Below are positions 18,148 to 25,845 of a stretch of 64,000 nt of DNA, one piece after another. Position 1 is the stretch's first letter. Each line of letters begins with the position of its first letter. Both the position numbers and the translations under genes were made by a program. Below the pieces are notes generated by a model that made no database searches, was not told the DNA's origin, and saw nothing but the letters and a program-made list of their open reading frames with translations. Origin of the DNA: CADEEN01 sp963840805 (GTDB lineage Bacteria; Pseudomonadota; Gammaproteobacteria; Burkholderiales; Burkholderiaceae_C); assembly GCA_963840805.1 (NCBI GenBank), contig CAWJAJ010000011.1, positions 558,001 through 622,000 of the forward strand, in the 5' to 3' direction.

Positions 18148-18908
18148 TCGAAGCGGTTACTGAGCTTGCCGATGCCTGCGATCTCGACCTCGATCGTGCT
18201 GCCGGGCTTCATCACGCCGACGCCGACCGAGGTGCCGCACAGGATAAGGTCGCCGGGGTTCAGCGTCATGTCCCTGGACAGCCGGCTGACGAGTTCCGGC
18301 ACCGCGAACAGCATGTCGGCAACCGGGAACTCCTGCCGCACGCTGCCGTTGAGGATCGTTCGCACGACCAGACGATCCGGCTCGAGGCCGGTCGCGATGG
18401 CCGGACCGAACGGGCAGAAGCCGTCGAAACCCTTGGCCCGCGCCCAGTGCGGGAAAGACGGGTCACGCGTCAGGATGTCAGCAGCCGTCACATCGTTGGC
18501 ACAGGTGTAGCCGAACACGCACGACAGCGCCTCTTCCTTCGGCACGTTCTTGCAGGTGCGACCGATCACGATGGCCAACTCGCCCTCGAAGATGATCCGG
18601 CTGTCGCACGCCGGCTTGCGGATCACGCCGCCGTGGCCGAGGTAGGTATTCGGTGGCTTCAGCAGGTATTGCGGTTCGGCCGGCGCCCGCTGCTCCATCT
18701 TCGTGAACAGCGCGTTGAAGTTGTTGTACATCGCGATGACCTTGCTCGGCTGGCACGGTGTCAGCAGGTCAACGTCAGACAGCCGCAGCACCCGCCCGGT
18801 CGGGCGCGCCATGCGATACATGTCGCCGTCGAACTCCCGGACGTCATCGCCTTCGAGCGTGCCGAAGCGAGTCGTGCTGTCAACGGCGAAGCGGATCCAG
18901 TGCGGCAT
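18144..18908 (-). CDS. Fumarylacetoacetate hydrolase family protein, copy 2
   Basis: 254 residues, clearly paralogous to the next gene over its whole length. Both share a TPxxPSKVxAxxNNF segment, FEGELxIVIG, a CANDVT metal/active-site region and LCGTSVGVGxMKPGST. An N-terminal domain of ~60 residues precedes the catalytic domain. It starts 23 bases after the small unknown gene of the same operon. Probably acts on a 2-oxo-dicarboxylate or ring-cleavage product. The true substrate is unknown. Confidence 0.88.
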   Translation of the reverse strand: MPHWIRFAVDSTTRFGTLEGDDVREFDGDMYRMARPTGRVLRLSDVDLLTPCQPSKVIAMYNNFNALFTKMEQRAPAEPQYLLKPPNTYLGHGGVIRKPACDSRIIFEGELAIVIGRTCKNVPKEEALSCVFGYTCANDVTAADILTRDPSFPHWARAKGFDGFCPFGPAIATGLEPDRLVVRTILNGSVRQEFPVADMLFAVPELVSRLSRDMTLNPGDLILCGTSVGVGVMKPGSTIEVEIAGIGKLSNRFE

Positions 18909-18931
18909 CGTGGTCTCGTCGTGCAGCGGGC

Positions 18932-19264
18932 TCAGATGCCGATCTCGCCCCAGCGAGGGTCGGTCCAGTTGAAACGCTGCATCGCGTGCGGCACGCGACA
19001 GGCAATTTCGGTCTGGCGGCGCCGCTTGGCGGCCAGGATCGCCTCGGTCAGGAAGTCGGCATCGTAGGCGCGCAGCAGATGCGACTGCTCGGCGGCGAGG
19101 TAATCCTTGACGCGGGCACGTTCGCAGGGGTTGGCAGCAAGGGCCTCGTAGGTATCGCTGTCCCAGTGCCAGCGCAGGCCCAACTCGTAGAACGCCGCGT
19201 TGAAGGCGCTGCGTTCGATTTCGATGGCATCGATAGTCTCGTGTGCTGGCATGGCGGTGGGCAT
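18932..19264 (-). CDS. Small conserved-looking protein of unknown function, first gene of the FAH/PanE operon
   Basis: 110 residues, soluble, rich in Ala, Glu and Arg, with two Trp near WHWDSDTYEALA. I do not recognise a family. It starts at the ATG at 19264 because AAGGAG sits seven bases upstream. The open frame extends further back, but without similarity to anything and into the palindromic promoter region. First gene of the operon opposite the CbbR-like regulator. It could be a small subunit or accessory protein for the FAH enzymes, which is speculation. Confidence 0.65.
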   Translation of the reverse strand: MPTAMPAHETIDAIEIERSAFNAAFYELGLRWHWDSDTYEALAANPCERARVKDYLAAEQSHLLRAYDADFLTEAILAAKRRRQTEIACRVPHAMQRFNWTDPRWGEIGI

Positions 19265-19319
19265 CGCAGGGCTCCTTGGCGGTGTGATGAAAGGCGATCG
19301 ATCAAGCAACGGGGCCATA

Positions 19320-19335
19320 TTAAGTCCCGACTTAA
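19320..19335. promoter_or_regulatory. Palindrome TTAAGTC-CC-GACTTAA, candidate LysR-family operator
   Basis: Perfect 7-base arms in an AT-rich patch between the divergent LysR gene (ATG 19430) and the small first operon gene (ATG 19264). It contains the T-N11-A arrangement of LysR-type sites and the TTA/TAA half-sites reported for CbbR-like proteins. It lies 55 bases upstream of the operon start and 94 bases upstream of the LysR start. Confidence 0.6.
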
Positions 19336-19429
19336 ATAACGTAAAATTAAACTAAATGATGCATACCATTCCTTATCGCTTATGCACTGAGACGACCGCA
19401 GCACTTCCGCGATCCGACAGGGCGGCGCG

Positions 19430-20368
19430 ATGAAGCACGCCACGCTGCGGCAGCTCAAGGTCTTCGAGGCGGTGGCGCGGCTGACGAGCTACTCGCGGGC
19501 CGCCGAAGAGTTGCACCTGACGCAACCGGCGGTTTCGACGCAGGTCAGGAAGCTCGAAGAACATGCCGGCCTGCCGCTGTTCGAACAACTCGGCAAGAAG
19601 ATCTTCCTCACCCCCGCCGGCACCGAGTTGCTGCACCACGGCCGCTTGATCATCCGGCAGTTCGAGGACGCCGAGGCCGCGATGACGCAGTTCAAAGGGG
19701 TCGCAGGGGGCAAGCTCAACGTGGCCGTGATCAGTGCCGGCGACTACTTCATGCCGCGCCTGCTCGTCGACTTCGCCAGCCGCCATGGCGGTGTGACGCT
19801 GAACCTGTCGGTGCACAACCGTGAAGGCCTGCTGGAGCAATTGGCCGACAACCTGACCGATCTGGCGGTGATGGTGCGGCCGCCCGAAGGCGCCGACACC
19901 ATCAACGAGGCCTTCGCGCCGCATCCCTATGTCATCGTCGCCAATGCCGGGCACCCGCTGGTGCAGGAAAAGCGCATCCCGATGTCGCGCCTGGTACGCG
20001 AGCCGTTCGTGGTGCGGGAAAAGGGCTCGGATACCTGGCAGTCGATGGCCGAGGGCTTCGGGCGCCATCTCGCGCGGCTCAACATCGCGATGGAGATCAA
20101 GAGCACCGAAACGATCAAGCAGGCGGTGATCGCCGGCATGGGCATCAGCTTCATGTCGGCGCATACCGTGAGCCGCGAGTTGAGCGCCGGCAGCCTGGCC
20201 GTGCTCGATGTGCAGGGATTGCCGTTGATGCTGAACTGGTACGTCGTGCATCGTCGCCAGAAACGCCTGCCGCCGGTGGCGCAGGCGTTCCGGCACTTCC
20301 TGCTCAGCGACGGGGCACGCCTGATCGACGAGACCGTGCCGATGCGCAAGCGGCGCTTGCCGCGATGA
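19430..20368 (+). CDS. LysR-family transcriptional regulator, CbbR-like
   Basis: 312 residues. The N-terminal winged HTH (ATLRQLKVFEAVARLTSYSR, then AAEELHLTQPAVSTQVRKLE) and the stretch LFEQLGKKIFLTPAG are characteristic of the CbbR/RuBisCO-operon regulator subgroup of LysR. A two-lobed effector domain follows (about residues 92-300). No RuBisCO or Calvin-cycle gene is nearby, so the obvious target is the divergent operon of the small unknown gene, two FAH genes and panE. A palindrome suited to LysR binding lies between them. Effector unknown. Confidence 0.9.
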   Translation: MKHATLRQLKVFEAVARLTSYSRAAEELHLTQPAVSTQVRKLEEHAGLPLFEQLGKKIFLTPAGTELLHHGRLIIRQFEDAEAAMTQFKGVAGGKLNVAVISAGDYFMPRLLVDFASRHGGVTLNLSVHNREGLLEQLADNLTDLAVMVRPPEGADTINEAFAPHPYVIVANAGHPLVQEKRIPMSRLVREPFVVREKGSDTWQSMAEGFGRHLARLNIAMEIKSTETIKQAVIAGMGISFMSAHTVSRELSAGSLAVLDVQGLPLMLNWYVVHRRQKRLPPVAQAFRHFLLSDGARLIDETVPMRKRRLPR

Positions 20369-20390
20369 TGCGTCCCCGTGTCCGCGAGGT

Positions 20391-20411
20391 CACTTTCACG
20401 ACGTGAAAGTG
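20391..20411. terminator. Perfect palindrome CACTTTCACG-A-CGTGAAAGTG downstream of the LysR gene
   Basis: Ten-base perfect arms with a single central base, 22 bases after the LysR stop codon and touching the tRNA-Val terminator hairpin. The loop is too short for an ordinary hairpin of full stem length, so this may be a protein-binding palindrome or part of a two-sided termination region. Confidence 0.4.
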
Positions 20412-20443
20412 AAAGCCCCGCAAGTCAGTGAATTGCGGGGCTT
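20412..20443 (-). terminator. Intrinsic terminator after tRNA-Val
   Basis: Hairpin with stem AAGCCCCGCAA / TTGCGGGGCTT around an ~9-base loop. On the minus strand it follows the tRNA-Val 3' end by about seven bases and is trailed by TTTCACTTTC, a broken U-tract. Confidence 0.65.
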
Positions 20444-20449
20444 GGTGCT

Positions 20450-20524
20450 TGGTGGGCGGTGCAGGGTTCGAACCTGCGACCCCTGCCGTGTGAAGGCAGT
20501 GCTCTACCGCTGAGCTAACCGCCC
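20450..20524 (-). tRNA. tRNA-Val (anticodon CAC)
   Basis: Full cloverleaf on the minus strand. The acceptor GGGCGGT pairs with ACCGCCC, the D-arm is GCTC-AGCGGTA-GAGC, the anticodon stem CTGCC/GGCAG holds loop TTCACAC (anticodon CAC, reads GTG), and the T-arm is GCAGG-TTCGAAC-CCTGC. CCA is encoded. No integrase or direct-repeat sign of element insertion at the 3' end. Confidence 0.95.
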
Positions 20525-20571
20525 GAATCTTGCCGTTCGGGTTGGCTTCCGGGGCGCCGGAAAGCGCGCGA

Positions 20572-21273
20572 TTATGCCAGACGGCGCCACTGCGTCTTGC
20601 CGCCGCTGGCCTTGTCAAGCTCGGCCAGCACGGCCTCGTGCGCCGCCCGCTCGTCAGCAGGCACCGCGACCGCGGCCAGCGTGTAACTGGCGAGATCGAT
20701 CGCCGGCACGCCGACCGCGCCAGGGTGGCTTTCCTGCGCCTCGATGACCAGCGAGTCCTGGCCACGCGTCATGCGCAGGTAGACCTCGGCGAGCAGGCCC
20801 GCATCGAGCAGCGCGCCGTGTAGCGTGCGGCCGGTGTTGTCGACCTCCAGACGCCTGCACAACGCATCCAGCGAGTTGGACTTGCCGGGAAACTGGTTGC
20901 GGGCCATCTGCAGCGAATCGATCACACGCGCCACGTGGCTGGTAAAACGTGGCCGCGAGAGGCGCCGCAACTCGGCGTCGAGAAAACCGACGTCGAAAGC
21001 GGCGTTGTGGATCACGATCTCCGCACCGGCAAGCCAGTCGAGCAGCTCGTCGGCGACTTCGGCAAAGCGTGGTTTGTCGGCGAGGAACGCGTCGGTCAAT
21101 CCGTGCACCTTGATCGCATCTTCGCTGCTCGGCCGCTCGGGGTTCAGGTAGAAGTGCTTGCTGTGACCGCTGAGGCGCCGATTGACCATCTCGATGCAGC
21201 CGATCTCGATAACGCGGTCGCCGCCGTCGGGGCTCAGGCCGGTGGTTTCGGTGTCGAGGAAGACCTGTCTCAT
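20572..21273 (-). CDS. dnaQ: DNA polymerase III epsilon subunit (3'-5' proofreading exonuclease)
   Basis: 233 residues. DEDDh exonuclease motifs in order: Exo I FLDTETTGLSP at residue 6, Exo II in VIHNAAFDVGFLD, and Exo III with the catalytic His in HGALLDAGLLAEVY. The C-terminal ~50 residues form the tail that usually contacts the alpha subunit. It edits mismatches in the replicative polymerase core. The start is the ATG at 21273; a GTG two codons earlier is also possible. It lies 12 bases downstream of lgt on the same strand. Confidence 0.94.
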   Translation of the reverse strand: MRQVFLDTETTGLSPDGGDRVIEIGCIEMVNRRLSGHSKHFYLNPERPSSEDAIKVHGLTDAFLADKPRFAEVADELLDWLAGAEIVIHNAAFDVGFLDAELRRLSRPRFTSHVARVIDSLQMARNQFPGKSNSLDALCRRLEVDNTGRTLHGALLDAGLLAEVYLRMTRGQDSLVIEAQESHPGAVGVPAIDLASYTLAAVAVPADERAAHEAVLAELDKASGGKTQWRRLA

Positions 21274-21285
21274 GGGCACCCCCGT

Positions 21286-22081
21286 TCATTGATGAGGCCG
21301 CGCACGCAGCCACAGCCAGGCGCCCGCCAGCACCATCGGCACGCACAGCCATTGGCCCATGCTCATGCCCAATGCCAGCGGGCCGAGGAAGCTGTCGGGT
21401 TCGCGGAAGAATTCGGCAACGAAACGCAGCCCGCCGTAGCCCATCAGGAACACGCCCGACACCTGCCCCGGCAGGCGGGGGCGGCGCGCATACATCCACA
21501 GCAGCACGAACAGCAACAGGCCTTCGAGCGCCACCTGGTACAACTGCGACGGATGGCGCGCGATGGCACTGCCCGACTGCGGGAACACCATCGCCCAGGG
21601 CAGCGACGGATCGGCCGCCCTGCCCCACAACTCGCCGTTGATGAAGTTGCCGACACGCCCGGAAGCCAGGCCGATGCGGCACGCACGGCGCGATCAGGTC
21701 CATCACGTCCAGGAACCGCCAGCCGCGCTGCCGCGCGTAAAGGGCCAGCGCGCCGATCACACCGAGCAACCCGCCGTGGAACGACATGCCCCCCTTCCAC
21801 ACCATCAGCGCCTCGAGCGGGTGCGCCGCGTAATAGCCGGGCTTGTAGAACAGCACATAGCCCAGGCGGCCGCCGATGATCACGCCGAGCACGCCCCAGA
21901 ACAGCATGTCCTCGACATCGCGGCGCGTCCAACCGGCCTGGGCCCACTGCGGCTGGCGCGTGCGCAGCGCCGCCAGCCAGAGAAACAGGCCGAACGCCAC
22001 CAGATAGGTCAGGCCATACCAGTGGATGCCCACCGGGCCGAGTTGCACGGCGATCGGATCGAACTGCGGATGCACCAGCAT
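21286..22081 (-). CDS. lgt: Prolipoprotein diacylglyceryl transferase (frameshift near 21676)
   Basis: Integral inner-membrane enzyme attaching diacylglycerol to the lipobox Cys of prolipoproteins. It has about seven hydrophobic segments. Family signatures: IHWYGLTYL at the N-terminus with the conserved His and Tyr, GGRLGYVLFY, GGMSFHGG with the essential His, and GRVGNFINGELWGR. An extra base at about 21676 breaks the frame within LIAPCVP|IGLASGRVGNF. When repaired the protein is about 264 residues, the normal length. Lgt is usually essential in Gram-negative bacteria, so the frame break is more likely a sequence error than a real mutation. Confidence 0.92.
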
Positions 22082-22094
22082 CGATGAAGCTCCG

Positions 22095-23015
22095 TCAAAG
22101 GAGCCGCGATTGTCGCCGCTTCGGCCGCGGCGAAAGCCGGCCCCGCACGTGCTCGACGAAGCGCTGCACCACCGGCAACGCCGGTTCGCGCCAGATCAGG
22201 CTGGTCTCGGCCATCAGCGCCGCGCCGGCCAGACGGCGGTAGACGACGCCGGGCCTCTGCAGGCGCGTCACCGTCTCGGGCACCCAGGCCATGCCCATGC
22301 CGGCCGAAACGAGGTTGACGATGGTCTGCATCTGGATCGCCTCCTGCGCCACCTGCGGCGTCAGGCCACGCGCGCGCTGCGTGGCGAGCACGGCGTCGTA
22401 CAGCGAGGGCGTCACCGCTCGCGGAAAGATCACCAGCGGTGCATCGGCAATGTCGGCTCCGCGCACGGCCTTGCGCACGGCCGCCGGGTGGCCCTCGGGC
22501 AGCGCCAGCCACATCGGCTCGACCAGCACCGACAGCGCGGCGAAGCCGGCCGGCGCGGCGCCGGGCGCGTGCAGCACGAAGCCGGCGTCGATCTCGTCGG
22601 CGGCGAACGCGTCCAACTGCACATCGAGGGTGGCTTCGCGCAACTGCAACTGCACGTCGGGATGGCTTTCGCGGAATGCCCGCAGCCACAGCGGCAGGGC
22701 TCCGTAGGCGATGCTCGAGACGAAGGCCAGCCGCAGGCGCCCGGTACGGCCCGTGGCAGCGGCACGCACCACCGCCGGCAATGCCTCGGCTGCACGCAAC
22801 AGTCGTCGCGCCTCGTCCAGCAAGGCGCGGCCGGCCGGCGTCAGCGCCACCGAGCGTCGTGTGCGCTCGAGCAGCGTCACCCCGAGCGTGCGCTCGAGGG
22901 CCTGTACCGCCTGCGTCAGCGGCGGCTGGGTCATCGCCAGGCGTTGCGCGGCACGGCCGAAGTGCAGTTCCTCGGCCACGGCAACGAACTGGCGCAACGG
23001 CCGCAACTCGATCAT
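22095..23015 (-). CDS. LysR-family transcriptional regulator, divergent from ilvD
   Basis: 306 residues with a typical N-terminal HTH (LRPLRQFVAVAEELHFGR, AAQRLAMTQPPLTQAVQALE) and a C-terminal effector-binding domain. The HTH resembles the BenM/CatM-like and short-chain-metabolism regulators. The ATG at 23015 is chosen because the HTH begins right after it; upstream frame has no similarity. It faces ilvD across 100 bases, so control of ilvD or autoregulation is a reasonable guess. Effector unknown. Confidence 0.88.
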   Translation of the reverse strand: MIELRPLRQFVAVAEELHFGRAAQRLAMTQPPLTQAVQALERTLGVTLLERTRRSVALTPAGRALLDEARRLLRAAEALPAVVRAAATGRTGRLRLAFVSSIAYGALPLWLRAFRESHPDVQLQLREATLDVQLDAFAADEIDAGFVLHAPGAAPAGFAALSVLVEPMWLALPEGHPAAVRKAVRGADIADAPLVIFPRAVTPSLYDAVLATQRARGLTPQVAQEAIQMQTIVNLVSAGMGMAWVPETVTRLQRPGVVYRRLAGAALMAETSLIWREPALPVVQRFVEHVRGRLSPRPKRRQSRLL

Positions 23016-23115
23016 TGATTCGCCTCGCCTATCAAACATGGGTGACAAATATATTGGACCCGAACCCGCCCTGTGGCGATACTTTGGCGGCCCGCGCACC
23101 GTGGAGGAACATGTC

Positions 23116-24798
23116 ATGACCGAAGCCAATCGCCGCTCCAAGCACATCACCGAAGGCGTCGCCCGCGCACCGAACCGCTCGATGTACTACGCCATGGGCT
23201 ACCAGCCGAGCGACTTCAGCAAACCGATGATCGGCGTGGCCAACGGCCACTCGACCATCACGCCGTGCAACTCGGGCCTGCAGAAGCTGGCCGACGCCGC
23301 CGTCGAGGCCCTGCAGGATGCCGGCGCCAACCCGCAGATCTTCGGCACGCCGACCATCAGCGACGGCATGGCGATGGGCACCGAAGGCATGAAGTACAGC
23401 CTGGTCTCACGCGAGGTGATCGCCGACTGCGTCGAGACCTGCGTCGGCGGCCAATGGATGGACGGCGTGCTGGTGATCGGCGGCTGCGACAAGAACATGC
23501 CCGGCGGCATGATGGGCATGCTGCGCGCCAACGTGCCGGCGATCTACGTCTACGGGGGCACGATCCTGCCCGGCCACTACAAGGGCCAGGACCTGAACAT
23601 CGTCAGCGTGTTCGAGGCCGTCGGCCAGTTCTCCGCCGGCAAGATGAGCGAAGAAGACTTCTGCCAGATCGAGCGCCGCGCCATTCCCGGCAGCGGCTCG
23701 TGCGGTGGCATGTACACCGCCAACACGATGAGCTCCGCCTTCGAGGCGCTGGGCATGAGCCTGCCGTTCGCGTCGACGATGGCCAACGTCGAAGACCCGA
23801 TCGTCGAGCACACCCGCCAGGCCGCGCGCGTGCTCGTCGAAGCAGTCAAGGCCGACCTGAAGCCGCGCGACATCGTCACGCGCGAGAGCATCGAGAACGC
23901 GGTGGCGGTGATCATGGCCACCGGCGGATCGACCAATGCCGTGCTGCACTTCCTGGCGATTGCCCACGCGGCCGGCGTGCCATGGACGATCGACGACTTC
24001 GAACGCGTGCGGACCAAGGTGCCGGTGCTGTGCGACCTGAAGCCCAGCGGCAAGTACCTGGCGATCGACCTGCACCGCGCCGGCGGCATTCCCGCGGTGA
24101 TGAAGGTCTTGTTGGACGCCGGTCTGCTGCACGGTGACTGCATCACGATCACCGGCAAGACGGTGGCACAAAACCTGGCCGACGTGCCACCGCTGCGCGC
24201 CGACCAGGACGTGATCCGTCCGATCGGCAATCCGATGTACGCCGAGGGGCACCTGGCGATCCTCAAGGGCAACTTGTCCCCCGAGGGCTGCGTAGCCAAG
24301 ATCACCGGCCTGAAGAACCCGGTTATCACCGGCCCGGCGCGGGTGTTCGACGACGAGCAATCGGCGCTGGCCGCGATCATGGCGGGCCGGATCCGGGCCG
24401 GCGACGTGATGGTGCTGCGCTACCTCGGCCCCAAGGGCGGGCCCGGCATGCCCGAAATGCTCGCACCCACCGGCGCGCTGATCGGCCAGGGCCTGGGCGA
24501 GAGCGTCGGCCTGATCACCGACGGCCGCTTCTCCGGCGGCACCTGGGGCATGGTGGTCGGCCATGTCGCGCCCGAGGCCTACGAAGGCGGCACGATCGCG
24601 CTGGTGCACGAAGGCGACACGATCACGATCGACGCCCACCGTCTGCTGCTGCAACTCAACGTCGGCGACGTTGAGTTGTCGCGCCGCCGTGCCGCCTGGG
24701 TGCGGCCAGCGCCGCGCTACACGCGGGGCGTGCTGGCGAAGTTCGCGTTCAACGCCGCCAGTGCGAGCGCGGGCGCGGTGCTCGACCGCTTCGCCTGA
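23116..24798 (+). CDS. ilvD: Dihydroxy-acid dehydratase
   Basis: Fe-S dehydratase of valine/isoleucine synthesis, converting 2,3-dihydroxy-3-methyl acids to 2-oxo acids. 560 residues, a normal length. Cluster and Mg motifs: TPCNSGLQ near the start, GGCDKNMPGGMMG, and IPGSGSCGGMYTANTMSS, giving the conserved cysteines. The C-terminal GLITDGRFSGGTWGMVVGHV contains the catalytic Ser region. The start is at 23116 after GTGGAGGAAC; the ATG at 23111 is in another frame and ends immediately. A second, related dehydratase (edd) is at 41.5-43.3 kb. Confidence 0.96.
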   Translation: MTEANRRSKHITEGVARAPNRSMYYAMGYQPSDFSKPMIGVANGHSTITPCNSGLQKLADAAVEALQDAGANPQIFGTPTISDGMAMGTEGMKYSLVSREVIADCVETCVGGQWMDGVLVIGGCDKNMPGGMMGMLRANVPAIYVYGGTILPGHYKGQDLNIVSVFEAVGQFSAGKMSEEDFCQIERRAIPGSGSCGGMYTANTMSSAFEALGMSLPFASTMANVEDPIVEHTRQAARVLVEAVKADLKPRDIVTRESIENAVAVIMATGGSTNAVLHFLAIAHAAGVPWTIDDFERVRTKVPVLCDLKPSGKYLAIDLHRAGGIPAVMKVLLDAGLLHGDCITITGKTVAQNLADVPPLRADQDVIRPIGNPMYAEGHLAILKGNLSPEGCVAKITGLKNPVITGPARVFDDEQSALAAIMAGRIRAGDVMVLRYLGPKGGPGMPEMLAPTGALIGQGLGESVGLITDGRFSGGTWGMVVGHVAPEAYEGGTIALVHEGDTITIDAHRLLLQLNVGDVELSRRRAAWVRPAPRYTRGVLAKFAFNAASASAGAVLDRFA

Positions 24799-24834
24799 TG
24801 CCGCTGTGCGCGTGGTTCGGCGCCCGTGCGGCAC

Positions 24835-25239
24835 TCACGACTTCTTCTTGCCCGGCTGCAACTCGTCGAAGCCGGTACTGACATTGCTGTCGAACACGCT
24901 GTCCTTGATCACCTGTTCGTTGTGCTTGCGCTTGCCCGTACGGTCCTCTTCGGCACGCTGCGCGGCCGCGCGACGCGCTCGGGTCGCCGCGTCGTCGACG
25001 CGCTGTCGATCACGGCTGATGCCCAGCGCCTCGAGGCTCTTGCGCCGCCGCTCGGCCTTGCGGTCATCGAGCTTGTTCATCTCGCGCTTCTTGGTCAGCC
25101 CGCTGGCGTCCGCAAACGCCCACCAGACGGCCGCCACGGCGAACGGCGACAACACGACCCACCAACTCCAGGCCGCGACGGGACCGACTTCCGCGAACTT
25201 GAGCGCAATCAGCAACAAACCGAGCAGTACGAACCACAT
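24835..25239 (-). CDS. Small Trp-rich membrane protein (TIGR04438-like)
   Basis: 134 residues. Two N-terminal hydrophobic segments (MWFVLLGLLLIALKF, then AAWSWWVVLSPFAVAAVWWAF) carry the clustered tryptophans typical of the betaproteobacterial small Trp-rich family. A strongly charged C-terminal half (KKREMNKLDDRKAERRRKS) follows. Function unknown. It is divergent from the cytochrome c gene. Confidence 0.8.
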   Translation of the reverse strand: MWFVLLGLLLIALKFAEVGPVAAWSWWVVLSPFAVAAVWWAFADASGLTKKREMNKLDDRKAERRRKSLEALGISRDRQRVDDAATRARRAAAQRAEEDRTGKRKHNEQVIKDSVFDSNVSTGFDELQPGKKKS

Positions 25240-25281
25240 GGTGATCTCCCGAGACAGGCCGCAGGTGTCAACCCGCCTGCC

Positions 25282-25287
25282 TAGAAT
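25282..25287 (+). promoter_or_regulatory. Candidate -10 box TAGAAT for the cytochrome c gene
   Basis: TAGAAT 55 bases upstream of the cytochrome ATG, in the divergent intergenic region. No convincing -35 hexamer is seen at the right distance, so confidence is limited. Confidence 0.35.
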
Positions 25288-25342
25288 AGCGTTGCGGAAA
25301 CGTCAATCGCATCCATTTCACCCCCTCCCGCGGAAGGAAGTC

Positions 25343-25651
25343 ATGAAATCCCTGCTCGCCCTGGGCGTCGCCATCGGCGCCGTCATCGCGTCCCCGGCCT
25401 TCGCCAGCGCCGATCTGGCGCAGAAGAAGAACTGCATGGCCTGCCACGCCACCGACAAGAAGGTGATCGGCCCATCCTACAAGGACGTGGCGGCCAAGTA
25501 CGCCGGCCAGAAGGACGCCGCCGACAAGCTCGCCGTGAAGATCCAGAAGGGCGGCTCGGGTGTCTGGGGTGCGGTACCGATGCCCGCCAACCCGCAGGTC
25601 AACGAGGCCGAAGCCAAGCAACTCGTGGTCTGGGTGCTGAGCATCAAGTAG
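25343..25651 (+). CDS. Periplasmic cytochrome c, class I (c551/c552-like)
   Basis: 102 residues. A cleavable signal peptide (MKSLLALGVAIGAVIASPAFA) is followed by the heme-binding CMACH motif at about residues 31-35. The distal Met is in WGAVPMPANPQV. Size and the C-terminal EAKQLVVWVLSIK helix match small monohaem electron carriers. Likely a soluble electron donor to a terminal oxidase. AAGGAAG precedes the ATG, and a strong terminator follows the stop. Confidence 0.92.
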   Translation: MKSLLALGVAIGAVIASPAFASADLAQKKNCMACHATDKKVIGPSYKDVAAKYAGQKDAADKLAVKIQKGGSGVWGAVPMPANPQVNEAEAKQLVVWVLSIK

Positions 25652-25676
25652 GCCCATCGCCCAGCCATTGGCAATC

Positions 25677-25711
25677 GCATGGCCCCGTGTCGCGGGGCCA
25701 TGCGGCTTTTT
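25677..25711 (+). terminator. Intrinsic terminator of the cytochrome c gene
   Basis: Stem GCATGGCCCCG / CGGGGCCATGC with a 5-base loop, followed by GGCTTTTT. It starts 26 bases past the cytochrome stop codon. Confidence 0.85.
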
Positions 25712-25816
25712 GACGCCGAACTTGCCCACGTCGAGTTCGTCGCGCGCTTCAAGTGCGGCGGCCGCGCCGAGCAGCTGCACGAGGTGAGCCGGTTCATCCG
25801 CGAGGCCTGCCGCTGA
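25700..25816 (+). CDS. Short open frame of 38 codons overlapping the terminator, possible gene remnant
   Basis: Starts at an ATG inside the terminator hairpin and reads MRLFDAELAHVEFVARF, then KCGGRAEQLHEVSRF and IREACR to a TGA at 25814. The composition and amphipathic pattern look like genuine coding sequence, but its start lies in a hairpin and there is no ribosome site. It may be the 3' remnant of a lost gene. I recognise no family. Confidence 0.25.
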   Translation: MRLFDAELAHVEFVARFKCGGRAEQLHEVSRFIREACR

Positions 25817-25845
25817 TACGACGTCGATGGAAGCGTCGGCTGACG

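Noticed and set aside
17362..18908. Tandem FAH genes as a recent duplication or assembly artefact
   Set aside because: The two proteins differ throughout and are offset by distinct N-termini, so they are old paralogues.
20450..20524. tRNA-Val as integration site of a mobile element
   Set aside because: No integrase, no repeated tRNA 3' end and only housekeeping genes on both sides.
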